Source: Bin80 sp965219915
Lineage (GTDB): Bacteria; Bacteroidota; Rhodothermia; Rhodothermales; Bin80
Reading direction: 5' to 3'
Assembly: GCA_965219915.1 (NCBI GenBank)
Contig: OZ244794.1
Location: 2,852,001-2,916,000, forward strand
Length of the DNA stretch: 64,000 nt
Position 1 is the stretch's first letter, and each line of letters begins with the position of its first letter. A model generated the notes under the pieces. That model ran no database searches, had not been told where the DNA came from, and saw nothing but the letters and a program-made list of their open reading frames with translations. Made by a program: the position numbers and the translations under genes. This document shows positions 25,578-33,956 of the stretch, in pieces.

Positions 25578-26888
25578 ATGAACTACTTGTATTCCCTGCT
25601 GATCAGCGCAGTCTTATTGATCACGCCGCCTAACAGTGAAGTTGTTGATACGATCACAGCATTGACCAATGTGCGTATCGTTACAGTTACCCAAGGCACC
25701 GTTGAAAATGGCACGATTGTCGTTGAGAATGGGATCATTGTCCAGCTTGGCACAGACGTTGATGTACCGGAAGATGCACAGGTTATTGATCTGGCAGGCT
25801 TGACCGTCTATCCCGGTATGATTGACTCAGGCACACAGATGGGGCTTGTGGAAGTGGGATCCTTATCGGAAACCCGCGACGCCTCGGAGCTCGGAGACCT
25901 TTCTCCTCAAATGAAAGCCCTAACTGCTGTGAACCCAAATGGCGTAGCTATCCCGGTTACTAGAGTCAATGGAGTCACCACGGTGCTTACCGTACCATCC
26001 GGCGGTATGCTACCTGGACAAGCCGCCCTGATAAATCTTCATGGGTACACCCCCCAGCAAATGTATGCCGGGTTTGAGGGAGTAGTTTTACAATTTCCCT
26101 CAACTGGGCGTAGAGGACAGTTTGATTCTCGTTCGGAGGAGGATGTCCAAAAGGCGGCTACCGAAGCTATCAAGAAGCTCAATGACACCTGGGACAGCGC
26201 TGAGTTACATCACCGTATTGACTCTACTTACCAGGCACATCCAGAAGACGGGCGCAGACCCGAATACGTTCCGTCTATGGAAGCTCTAAAGGGTGTTGTC
26301 CGTGGAGAACAATCCCTTATTATCCAGGTGAATACTGCAAAAGATATCCTTGCTGCTCTTGACTGGATAAAGGCCCGGAATATGAAGAATGTGATCTTCA
26401 GTGGATTGGCCGAAGGCTGGCGTGTTGCAGACAAAATCGCCGAGGCCGGGGTCCCGTGCCTAGTCGGACCAGTCCTCAGTATTCCAACACGGTCAAGTGA
26501 TCGCTTTGACAAGGCCTATAAGAATGCAGCCCTTATGCATGAAGCAGGGGTCAAGATTGCCATCCGCTCGAACGATACGGCCAACGCGCGTAACCTGCCC
26601 TATCATGCCGGCTTTGCCGCTGCGTACGGCCTGCCTGTAGAAGCGGCACTCCGTGCAGTGACAATCAATCCAGCTGAAATTTTTGGGGTTGATGACAGAT
26701 TGGGCTCGCTTGAAGTAGGCAAGGAAGCTACTTTCTTCGTGGCAGATGGAGATCCCTTCGAAACTTCCACAACGATTCTCCATGTGTTTATTGCGGGATT
26801 CCAGGTTCCGATGGAAAGTCGACATACCCGACTTTACGAGGAGTTTCTAAACCGTAACCCCGGCCTGGAAAAGCATAACGGCCAATAA
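25578..26888 (+). CDS. Secreted amidohydrolase-fold protein without metal ligands (third paralogue)
   Basis: From ATG 25578, two bases after the previous stop codon, the product is 436 aa with a hydrophobic N-terminus (MNYLYSLLISAVLLITPP). It keeps the fold markers of its neighbours (VYPGMIDSGTQMG, MLPGQAALINL, NPAEIFGVDDRLGSLEVGKEA). The HxH pair is replaced by G-T-Q, the QH by SGLAEG, and the metal Asp region by IRSNDTAN. Metal-dependent hydrolysis by the usual mechanism is therefore unlikely. It shares MLPG(V/Q) and a long insertion (YREAARRQRIEQLY-like region, here TWDSAELHHRIDSTY) with the first paralogue, so the two inactive copies are closer to each other than to the middle one. Confidence 0.8.
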   Translation: MNYLYSLLISAVLLITPPNSEVVDTITALTNVRIVTVTQGTVENGTIVVENGIIVQLGTDVDVPEDAQVIDLAGLTVYPGMIDSGTQMGLVEVGSLSETRDASELGDLSPQMKALTAVNPNGVAIPVTRVNGVTTVLTVPSGGMLPGQAALINLHGYTPQQMYAGFEGVVLQFPSTGRRGQFDSRSEEDVQKAATEAIKKLNDTWDSAELHHRIDSTYQAHPEDGRRPEYVPSMEALKGVVRGEQSLIIQVNTAKDILAALDWIKARNMKNVIFSGLAEGWRVADKIAEAGVPCLVGPVLSIPTRSSDRFDKAYKNAALMHEAGVKIAIRSNDTANARNLPYHAGFAAAYGLPVEAALRAVTINPAEIFGVDDRLGSLEVGKEATFFVADGDPFETSTTILHVFIAGFQVPMESRHTRLYEEFLNRNPGLEKHNGQ

Positions 26889-26954
26889 CTCCTCCTCATG
26901 CTTGGATCCACAGGTCCAAGCCGTAGAAATCATCTAGGGAAGCACCCGGTAAGG

Positions 26955-26974
26955 GTCAAATCAGGGGATTTGAC
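26955..26974. terminator. Stem-loop between convergent genes
   Basis: GTCAAATC-AGGG-GATTTGAC forms a perfect 8-bp stem with a tetraloop, between the convergent amidohydrolase and mazG genes. A second, weaker hairpin (CTTGGA/TCCAAG, 26901-26920) precedes it. Neither is followed by a U-tract, so a bidirectional terminator is only likely. Confidence 0.4.
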
Positions 26975-27007
26975 TCGTGGGCGAAGAGCATACCCTGGAC
27001 CGTTTTC

Positions 27008-27799
27008 CTAGTCTTCGCGTACGTCTTTTGATTTTTCCCAGTGAACGTCTAGCTCTTCTAGGTCGGCAGACTTCATGTCGGGAACTTGTGCTTCCACGTA
27101 TCCAAGGCGTTCACGGAATCGACGATTTGTACTGCGAAGTGCATCCTCGGGGTTGATGCGATTCTTTCTCGCATAGTTGACCAGCGCAAAAAGCAGATCA
27201 CCGAACTCATTTTCGCGCTCAGTTTCCGATATTGCTGCCCTGAATTCCTGAATTTCTTCCTCAACCTTAGCCCAGGTGCTTTCCTGGTCTGGGAAGTCAA
27301 ACCCGACACTGGCAGCTTTCTCCTGCATTCGATAGGCACATAGGAGTGCCGGCAAACCGGCCGGTACACCGCTTAACACTGATGCACCCTGCCGTTCACT
27401 TGCCTTGAGTGATTCCCAGTTCTGGAGTACTTCCTCAACTCCCGACACGGCGCGGTCCCCGAAAACATGTGGGTGGCGTCGAACCATCTTGTCAGCAACC
27501 GCAGACACTACACCAGCAAGGTCAAACTGCTGGGTTTCTTCCGCAATCACGCTGTGCAAGACAACCTGCAACAGCAGATCCCCCAACTCCGTACGCAGCT
27601 CCTGCATATCCCCCGCATCAAGCGCCTCAATGGCTTCGTACGTCTCTTCAATCAGCAAATGGCGCAAGGAGGCATGGGTCTGCTTACGGTCCCAAGGGCA
27701 CTGCGTCCTGAGCTGGCGGACAATATTCACAAAAACTGTCCAATGCGGTGCGGAATCATTGGCTTCTGTGTACTCTTCGTCAAATATGTCTGATTGCAT
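27008..27799 (-). CDS. mazG: Nucleoside triphosphate pyrophosphohydrolase MazG
   Basis: From ATG 27799 the protein is 263 aa with two MazG repeats. The first holds LRTQCPWDRKQTHASLRHLL, EETYEAIEAL (the EExxE metal motif) and ELGDLLLQV; the second holds KVEEEIQEFRAA and EFGDLLFALVNYAR. It hydrolyses (d)NTPs to NMP and pyrophosphate, cleaning nucleotide pools and lowering ppGpp in some bacteria. An in-frame ATG at 27841 would add 14 residues with no family similarity, so the shorter start is preferred. It is divergent from ssb. Confidence 0.9.
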   Translation of the reverse strand: MQSDIFDEEYTEANDSAPHWTVFVNIVRQLRTQCPWDRKQTHASLRHLLIEETYEAIEALDAGDMQELRTELGDLLLQVVLHSVIAEETQQFDLAGVVSAVADKMVRRHPHVFGDRAVSGVEEVLQNWESLKASERQGASVLSGVPAGLPALLCAYRMQEKAASVGFDFPDQESTWAKVEEEIQEFRAAISETERENEFGDLLFALVNYARKNRINPEDALRSTNRRFRERLGYVEAQVPDMKSADLEELDVHWEKSKDVRED

Positions 27800-27913
27800 T
27801 CGAAATGATGATCTTTTGAACCTATCTAGAAAGCGCTGCACCCTATCTTGTTGTGAGACGTTTCTGCCGTTAAAGCGTAGAAGTTACAATCTAAGACCAA
27901 AACACAATTGTCC

Positions 27914-28480
27914 ATGAACCTGCAGGATATAAGCATTAACAAGGTAGTTCTGATCGGGCGACTGAGTCGGGATCCCGAGCTTCGCCATTTAAACAGCGGT
28001 ACAGCCATTTGCCAATTACGTGTGGTAACTACGGAAAGCTATGTGAACCGGGATGGTGACCCCGGAGAAAGTAGAGCATCACACACAGTGGTGGTTTGGG
28101 GGAAGAGGGGTGAAGATATAGCTAATCGAGCGCGTACCAACACGCGTATTTTTGTGGAGGGAAGAATTCAAAATCGCTCCTACGAGAATCAGCAGGGAGA
28201 AACAAAGTGGGTAACCGAAATAAATGCAAGGACTGTTTTTCCAATGGAGGAGGAAGGAAATTATGGACAACCGGCACCATCGGGTGCGTACGGTCAGCAA
28301 CCAGGTGGAGGTCACGGCCAGCAAGGTGGGTATACACAACCCCAAGTGGGTGGAGCTCCACAACCACCGCCCGCTCCCGTGCAACAACCTCCTCCCGCAC
28401 AACCACCAGGTGGATCCCCCGCATCGCCCGGCGGTTCGCCTTCTACGACCATTGTCCCAGAGGATGATCTACCTTTCTAG
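27914..28480 (+). CDS. ssb: Single-stranded DNA-binding protein
   Basis: The 188-aa protein has an N-terminal OB fold (INKVVLIGRLSRDPELRHLNSG, then the TVVVWGKRGEDIANR and FVEGRIQNRSYENQQG segments) covering about residues 5-110. A Gly/Pro/Gln-rich disordered linker follows, ending in the acidic tail EDDLPF that docks partner proteins. It coats single-stranded DNA in replication and repair. Length and layout are standard. ATG 27914 is preferred to the in-frame TTG at 27908. Confidence 0.95.
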   Translation: MNLQDISINKVVLIGRLSRDPELRHLNSGTAICQLRVVTTESYVNRDGDPGESRASHTVVVWGKRGEDIANRARTNTRIFVEGRIQNRSYENQQGETKWVTEINARTVFPMEEEGNYGQPAPSGAYGQQPGGGHGQQGGYTQPQVGGAPQPPPAPVQQPPPAQPPGGSPASPGGSPSTTIVPEDDLPF

Positions 28481-28717
28481 ATCGAGAATCTGCGACTAAT
28501 TGATCTACCCTGTGCTCCCGAAATCCTTTGTCTGTGTCAGCGTGTCGCTGGATCTCTCTATAGATGAATCCCGTAACTCTGGATATCTGACCGTATTGCG
28601 GGACGTTCGCATCGATTAAGTGACACAACAATATTGTCCCTTTGCACTAAATTCCCCTATCCTCTCGCATGTACATCGAGATGATCTGTCACAACTAATC
28701 AATTAAACTTTGGACCC

Positions 28718-30109
28718 ATGGGATCAGTTAATGGTCGCGGACAGTGGAGTGGCCGGCTCGGCTTTATTCTGGCTGCCGCAGGAAGTGCTATTGGACTCGG
28801 AAATATCTGGCGTTTTCCGTACTCCGTGGCCGAAGGCGGTGGAGGGCTTTTCGTCCTTATGTATCTGATTTTCGTTCTGGCAATCGGACTACCAGTGCTA
28901 TTGGCTGAACTCTCTCTGGGGCGTGCTTCTCAACGTAATCCGGTGGGTGCATTTAAGGCACTGATCCCTGGTAAATTCTGGCCGTACGTGGGTGGACTTG
29001 GTGTCGTCACCGGTGCGGGAATCCTTGCATTTTATTCGGTTATCGCCGGATGGACAGTAGGGTATCTCGGTAAAGCTGTGTCTGGCGAATTATCGCAGGC
29101 ACACGATGGCGACACGAGTGGTGCCATCTTCACGGAATTTGTAGCAGATCCTTTCTGGCCCATTCTGCTCTGCGGCCTGTTTCTCCTGCTTACGCTGATT
29201 GTCGTACGAAGAGGCGTATCCAAGGGCATTGAACGTGCGGCCACTCTATTAATGCCCGCACTCTTTGTTCTGCTGATCCTATTGGCCATTCGGGCAGTGA
29301 CCCTGCCCGGAGGTATTGATGGGCTCACCTATCTCTTTACGCCGGACTGGTCTAAACTTAGCTTGAATGTTGTTATGGGAGCGCTTGGACAAGCATTGTT
29401 TAGTCTAAGTTTAGGCATGGGCGCTATGATCACTTTCGGATCCTATATGTCTAAACGGGAAAACCTTTGGCAGTCGGGTATCTATGTTGCAATCGCGGAT
29501 ACTGGCATAGCCATACTGGCAGGTCTTATCATTTTTCCCGCTCTTTTCTTCGCGAATGCCGATCCCAGTGCTGGACCAGGCCTCGTGTTCGTGATACTAC
29601 CTACCATCTTCAATCAGATGCCCTTGGGGACTGTGTTTGCCACAGCGTTTTTCTCATTGCTGGCTATCGCCGCGCTCACCTCCACTGTCAGCCTACTAGA
29701 AGTGGTTGTTGCGTACTTCGTGGATGAGAAAGGATGGACCCGTAACCGGGCCGCCACCTTTGTCAGCGGAATCTGCTTTGCATTGGCTGTACCGTCAGCC
29801 CTTGCATTCGGCGCAGTATCGGCGCTCTCAGGCGGAGAGGACGGGATTCTCCCATTTGGACTTGACTTCCTTACCCTAAACAATAACATCTGGGGAAATT
29901 ACTCCCTGAGCCTAGGGGCATTCCTGATTTGCGTCGCGGTTGGATGGGTATGGGGTGTACCTAAACTGCTTGCGGCCCTCGAGGACGGGGGCGATCGCAC
30001 GTTTCCAATCCCAGGGGGCCCTGTGGTAGGATTCCTGATCAAAGTTATTTGCCCATTGGCTGTACTTACTGTCCTAATATTCATATTAGTAACCGGACAA
30101 TATTTCTAA
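28718..30109 (+). CDS. Neurotransmitter:sodium symporter (SNF) family transporter
   Basis: The 463-aa membrane protein has about 12 hydrophobic segments. It starts with the NSS signature WSGRLGFILAAAGSAIGLGNIWRFPY, the unwound TM1 region that coordinates Na+ and substrate in LeuT-type transporters. SLSLGMGAMITFGSYM near residue 230 matches TM6. It catalyses Na+-coupled uptake of an amino acid or amine; which one cannot be read from the sequence. It lies alone between ssb and the CBS-domain protein gene. Confidence 0.9.
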   Translation: MGSVNGRGQWSGRLGFILAAAGSAIGLGNIWRFPYSVAEGGGGLFVLMYLIFVLAIGLPVLLAELSLGRASQRNPVGAFKALIPGKFWPYVGGLGVVTGAGILAFYSVIAGWTVGYLGKAVSGELSQAHDGDTSGAIFTEFVADPFWPILLCGLFLLLTLIVVRRGVSKGIERAATLLMPALFVLLILLAIRAVTLPGGIDGLTYLFTPDWSKLSLNVVMGALGQALFSLSLGMGAMITFGSYMSKRENLWQSGIYVAIADTGIAILAGLIIFPALFFANADPSAGPGLVFVILPTIFNQMPLGTVFATAFFSLLAIAALTSTVSLLEVVVAYFVDEKGWTRNRAATFVSGICFALAVPSALAFGAVSALSGGEDGILPFGLDFLTLNNNIWGNYSLSLGAFLICVAVGWVWGVPKLLAALEDGGDRTFPIPGGPVVGFLIKVICPLAVLTVLIFILVTGQYF

Positions 30110-30168
30110 GCCATACCAGACCATGGCATGGTCAAGACTGATCCATATGCACCAGAACGATCCACAGT

Positions 30169-31530
30169 TTGGCACCCCCTGAAGGTTCTCCTATAGCTGC
30201 ACTGGACCTGTTGGTACAGTCTCACAGTGCATCGGTATCACCGATCGAGATTATTGTCTTTCTGCTGCTGCTATTGGCCAGCGCAGTTGTATCCGGTGCT
30301 GAGGTTGCACTCTTCTCACTCCGCGCGACCGACCGTGAGACACTCACTGCGAGTGGAGATCACCGGAGTCGACGCGTACTTTCCCTTCTCGATAATCCGC
30401 GCCGCCTCCTAGTCACTATTCTGCTGCTCAATACGCTCATCAATGTCTCGGCCGCAATCCTCGCAGCATTGGTGACCGAACGCGTGGCAGAATCTATGGG
30501 ACTAAGACCGGAATTTGTTTTTGCACTGGAGGTCGTCGCACTAACCTTTACGTTGCTCATTTTCTCTGAAATTACCCCTAAGCTGATTGCCTCCAGATAT
30601 GCTCTAACCTACAGCCGTCGTGTAGCAGGGATCCTCAAAATAGTCTCATGGCCTCTGTATCCGGTCACTACACTCCTTGCACGCATGACCACTCGCATAC
30701 ATGGGATTTATCACAACTGGAATGGGGATGAGAAGTCAGATTTACTTTCCACTGACGATCTGCGAGTCATGGCTGAGATCGGCAAAGACCATGGATCATT
30801 GGAAGAAGATGAGCATGGCTGGATTCAGTCACTGCTTGACTTTGGAGATACTACGGTTCGTGCCATTATGGTGAATCGCCTGGATATCTCGGCACTGCCT
30901 ATTACCGCCTCCCTGGAAGAGGCCCTGGAATTAATTCGTATCTGTGGACATTCACGACTGCCACTCTATAAGGACCACCTGGACAACATCCAGGGTGTTG
31001 TCTATGCCAAGGACTTGCTTCCATACGTGAATCAGCCTGATGCTACGATTGATTGGACTCATCTTATGAGACCACCTATATTTGTGCCGCTCGGCCGAAA
31101 ACTGGATGACCTTCTCCAGGATTTTCAACATCGTAAAACTCATCTGGCCATCGTGGTAGATGAATATGGCGGCACCGCAGGACTCGTAACCCTAGATGAT
31201 GTCCTGGAGGAAGTCGTTGGGGAAATGGAGGATGAGCATGACGAAGTCAGAGATACACTCATCATTCCCCTGGGTAATCGCCAGTACAAGGTTGATGCCC
31301 GAATAAACCTGGATGACCTTAATGTGGCGGCCAACATCTCGCTGCCAACCGATACTTATGAATTTGAAACGTTGGGCGGCCTTATATTTCACTTGGCCGG
31401 AGATATTCCCGAGCCAGGTTATACCACCGTGCATGACCGCATGGAAATCTCCGTAGATGAAGTGGAAAACAACCGGATTCGTATGGTGCACATTCGGATT
31501 CGCGCTGCTCCCAAAGAGTCAAACGGATAA
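30169..31530 (+). CDS. CorC/HlyC-type membrane protein with DUF21 and paired CBS domains
   Basis: The 453-aa protein has an N-terminal DUF21 membrane domain (residues about 20-200; LLLLASAVVSGAEVALFSL is the typical first helix with its SGxExALFS pattern). A pair of CBS domains follows (VRAIMVNRLDISALP, SRLPLYKDHLDNIQGVVYAKDLL, FQHRKTHLAIVVDEYGGTAGLVTLDDVLEE), and then a C-terminal CorC/HlyC domain. Members act in Mg2+/Co2+ efflux or membrane homeostasis with adenosine-nucleotide sensing. The start is a TTG (30169) as read; no better in-frame ATG was found before the first helix, so the extreme N-terminus is uncertain. Confidence 0.85.
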   Translation: MAPPEGSPIAALDLLVQSHSASVSPIEIIVFLLLLLASAVVSGAEVALFSLRATDRETLTASGDHRSRRVLSLLDNPRRLLVTILLLNTLINVSAAILAALVTERVAESMGLRPEFVFALEVVALTFTLLIFSEITPKLIASRYALTYSRRVAGILKIVSWPLYPVTTLLARMTTRIHGIYHNWNGDEKSDLLSTDDLRVMAEIGKDHGSLEEDEHGWIQSLLDFGDTTVRAIMVNRLDISALPITASLEEALELIRICGHSRLPLYKDHLDNIQGVVYAKDLLPYVNQPDATIDWTHLMRPPIFVPLGRKLDDLLQDFQHRKTHLAIVVDEYGGTAGLVTLDDVLEEVVGEMEDEHDEVRDTLIIPLGNRQYKVDARINLDDLNVAANISLPTDTYEFETLGGLIFHLAGDIPEPGYTTVHDRMEISVDEVENNRIRMVHIRIRAAPKESNG

Positions 31531-31605
31531 TTCGGTAATAACTGAAACCACGACACAGTCGCTGAATTTAACAACCCATCGACTATCCCGTGCAGCCTGA
31601 GGCGC

Positions 31606-33102
31606 ATGGACAGTATACGTGACCATTGCGGCGTCTTTGGAATTTTTAATTCCCCGGAAGCTGCTCGACTTACCTACTTCGGTCTGCATGCCCTCCAACA
31701 CAGGGGACAGGAGTCTTGTGGGATCGTCACATCTTCCTTTGACCACGGCCGACAGCGTCGTGTCATGTCTGCTGTGCGAGATTTCGGGCTCGTCCTGGAT
31801 GTCTTCGACAATCCTGCGCTATTTAAAGACCCGCTGAGCGGCTCATCAGCCATTGGCCACACAAGGTACTCTACGAGCGGGTCCGCTATCAAACGCGCCA
31901 ATATCCAGCCCCTCCATGTTCAGTACCGTGGAGGTAATCTTGCGATAGCTCACAATGGAAATCTTTCCAACGTTACCGAGCTTAGGGCTTCGTTCAGCGA
32001 GCGAGGCACACTGTTTCAATCAACGTCTGATACGGAACTCATCCTGCACCTGATTGCACAAAGCCGCCGCACCAGACAGATTGATCAGATTCTTGACGCC
32101 CTCACACAGGTGGAAGGTGGATACGCGCTGGCCCTGCTCACAGACGACAGCCTGATTGCCGTTCGGGATCCGAATGGATTTCGCCCCCTTGCACTGGGCC
32201 GACTTCGCAATTCAAGCGAAGACGGCACGATGACCTATTGCGTCGCCAGTGAAACCTGTGCCTTCGATATGATCGGCGCCGAGTATATACGCGATATTGA
32301 TCCAGGAGAGGTTATCACCATTGACACGGAAGCCTGCAAGACTGGGCGCTTCCATAGTGAGCGCCTGAACAGCCGTCACGGTGTAAGTCAATGCATCTTC
32401 GAGTACATCTACTTCTCCCGACCAGACTCACGTATTTATGGGGAGATGGTGGATAAGGTGCGTCGCAAGTTTGGCAAACAGCTGGCACACGATGCTCCTG
32501 TGCCGCGCGTTCAAGCAGAAGAGAAAGCCCCTCTGGTGATATCGGTTCCTGACTCTTCTAACACCGCCACACTTGGCTACGTAAGCGAATGCCAGAAACT
32601 CGGATATCGCTGCAAATATGACATCGGGCTGATCCGTAACCACTACGTTGGCCGAACATTCATCGCACCGGGGCAGGATAGCCGCGAAATGCGTGTTCGA
32701 TGCAAGTTCAATACAGTTGACGGCCTGCTGAAAGACCGTATTGTCGTGGTGGTTGACGACTCAATCGTGCGCGGCACAACGGCCAGGCTCCTTGTAAAGA
32801 TGATCAAGGAAGCCGGCGCCAAGGAGGTTCACTTCCGTGTGGCCTCACCGACGGTCATGAACCCCTGCTTCTATGGCATGGACTTCCCCAGTAAGCAAGA
32901 GTTGCTTTCAAGTAAGTTTGACGACGTAACGGCTATCGGAGAATGGCTCGGCGTTGACTCCCTTGCCTATCTCACGGTAGCGGGCCTGAAAAAAGCAGTG
33001 CGCGCCGCCCACGACAGTCCACACGGCTATTGTGACGCATGCTTCACGGGCGTCTACCCCGTACCAGTGGATATGTGCGCCAGTAAGGAAGCCTACGACT
33101 GA
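31606..33102 (+). CDS. purF: Amidophosphoribosyltransferase
   Basis: The 498-aa enzyme starts MDSIRDHCGVFGIF, where the short propeptide precedes the catalytic Cys (C8) of the N-terminal nucleophile glutaminase domain (about 8-235). HALQHRGQESCGI, RYSTSG and AHNGNLSN segments confirm this. The phosphoribosyltransferase domain has the PRPP loop VVVVDDSIVRGTT near 380. The C-terminal HGYCDACFTGVYP and other Cys residues suggest an iron-sulfur-type PurF. It makes 5-phosphoribosylamine from PRPP and glutamine, the first committed step of purine synthesis. Its stop codon lies three bases from the end of the convergent NTF2-like gene. Confidence 0.95.
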   Translation: MDSIRDHCGVFGIFNSPEAARLTYFGLHALQHRGQESCGIVTSSFDHGRQRRVMSAVRDFGLVLDVFDNPALFKDPLSGSSAIGHTRYSTSGSAIKRANIQPLHVQYRGGNLAIAHNGNLSNVTELRASFSERGTLFQSTSDTELILHLIAQSRRTRQIDQILDALTQVEGGYALALLTDDSLIAVRDPNGFRPLALGRLRNSSEDGTMTYCVASETCAFDMIGAEYIRDIDPGEVITIDTEACKTGRFHSERLNSRHGVSQCIFEYIYFSRPDSRIYGEMVDKVRRKFGKQLAHDAPVPRVQAEEKAPLVISVPDSSNTATLGYVSECQKLGYRCKYDIGLIRNHYVGRTFIAPGQDSREMRVRCKFNTVDGLLKDRIVVVVDDSIVRGTTARLLVKMIKEAGAKEVHFRVASPTVMNPCFYGMDFPSKQELLSSKFDDVTAIGEWLGVDSLAYLTVAGLKKAVRAAHDSPHGYCDACFTGVYPVPVDMCASKEAYD

Positions 33103-33105
33103 CTG

Positions 33106-33582
33106 CTATGATCCGTCTGTTGGCGGCTCACAGGTTGGTGGACGGTTAGTATCTGCCAAGTAGACGATTTTCCATCCCTCGTCAGTCCGATAGAGCTGCA
33201 TTGAGTTCACGCCGCAGTGACTCATGTTTTCGCCAAGAAAGAATGCGAACTCCATCCAGGCGGAAGCCAGTCGGCCATCAATCGAGATATGGACATCCCA
33301 AATCCGCTCATCCCATACCTGATCATGTGGTGTACCGACCGCACGTACGAACTGATCGGGTGGACCAACCCTGAAGCCTTGGTCGGTTGCACGGCCCATC
33401 AGAGCGGATTCGTGCATCACACTCCGCACCATCGTACTGTCTCCCGCACGCATTCCGTCAAACAGACGGTCGATTACCGCCCTAACTTCATCCATCTCCT
33501 CCGATTGCGCCTGCGCTGCTGGAGAGTATATACAGGCTAACAGCATCAATCCTAGAGTGAGTACATAAGTGGTTTTTTTCAT
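33106..33582 (-). CDS. Secreted NTF2-like (SnoaL/DUF4440-type) small protein
   Basis: From ATG 33582 the product is 158 aa. A signal peptide (MKKTTYVLTLGLMLLACIYS) contains LLAC, which could be a lipobox or simply a hydrophobic core ending near AQAQ. The mature part reads MDEVRAVIDRLFDGMRAGDSTMVRSVMH, the N-terminal helix pair of the NTF2-like cone fold, and later WDVHISIDGRLASAWMEFAFF and GWKIVYLADTNRPP strands. Proteins of this type bind small ligands or are scaffolds; no function can be assigned. Earlier in-frame starts (to 33636) would place residues before the signal peptide and were rejected. Confidence 0.75.
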   Translation of the reverse strand: MKKTTYVLTLGLMLLACIYSPAAQAQSEEMDEVRAVIDRLFDGMRAGDSTMVRSVMHESALMGRATDQGFRVGPPDQFVRAVGTPHDQVWDERIWDVHISIDGRLASAWMEFAFFLGENMSHCGVNSMQLYRTDEGWKIVYLADTNRPPTCEPPTDGS

Positions 33583-33956
33583 TGTTGTATTGTTTTTCCG
33601 GCTAAGGCAACCCTTATCCGTGGGCATTCGTTCCATTTTTCGGCTGAGATGATATTTTCATATTAGAAGACTGTCGTACAAAGCCATCACAATCTGTTAG
33701 ATCTATGCCGTTTCAATTTGTGGTTGGTTGCGTGCCTAGTCATTTCAAACACCGACCGTACAGATGAGCTTCGGTCAACATTTTATTGATGCAGTTGCTG
33801 TAGCGGGACCCTTTAATGCAGGCCAATCACAGGATCCCGCTATCCTTTGTCGGCTAGTCGGGTCGGATCAGGCCCAAACTCTTCGCAAAAATTAATTATG
33901 CCCCCTGGAGCATCCTTCTCTAAAACTCAAGCGCCTTTTTCCAATATTCTTGAACC
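33583..33956. other. Divergent intergenic region
   Basis: These 374 bases lie between the divergent NTF2-like and WD40 genes. I see no gene, hairpin or repeat that I can support. Confidence 0.4.
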
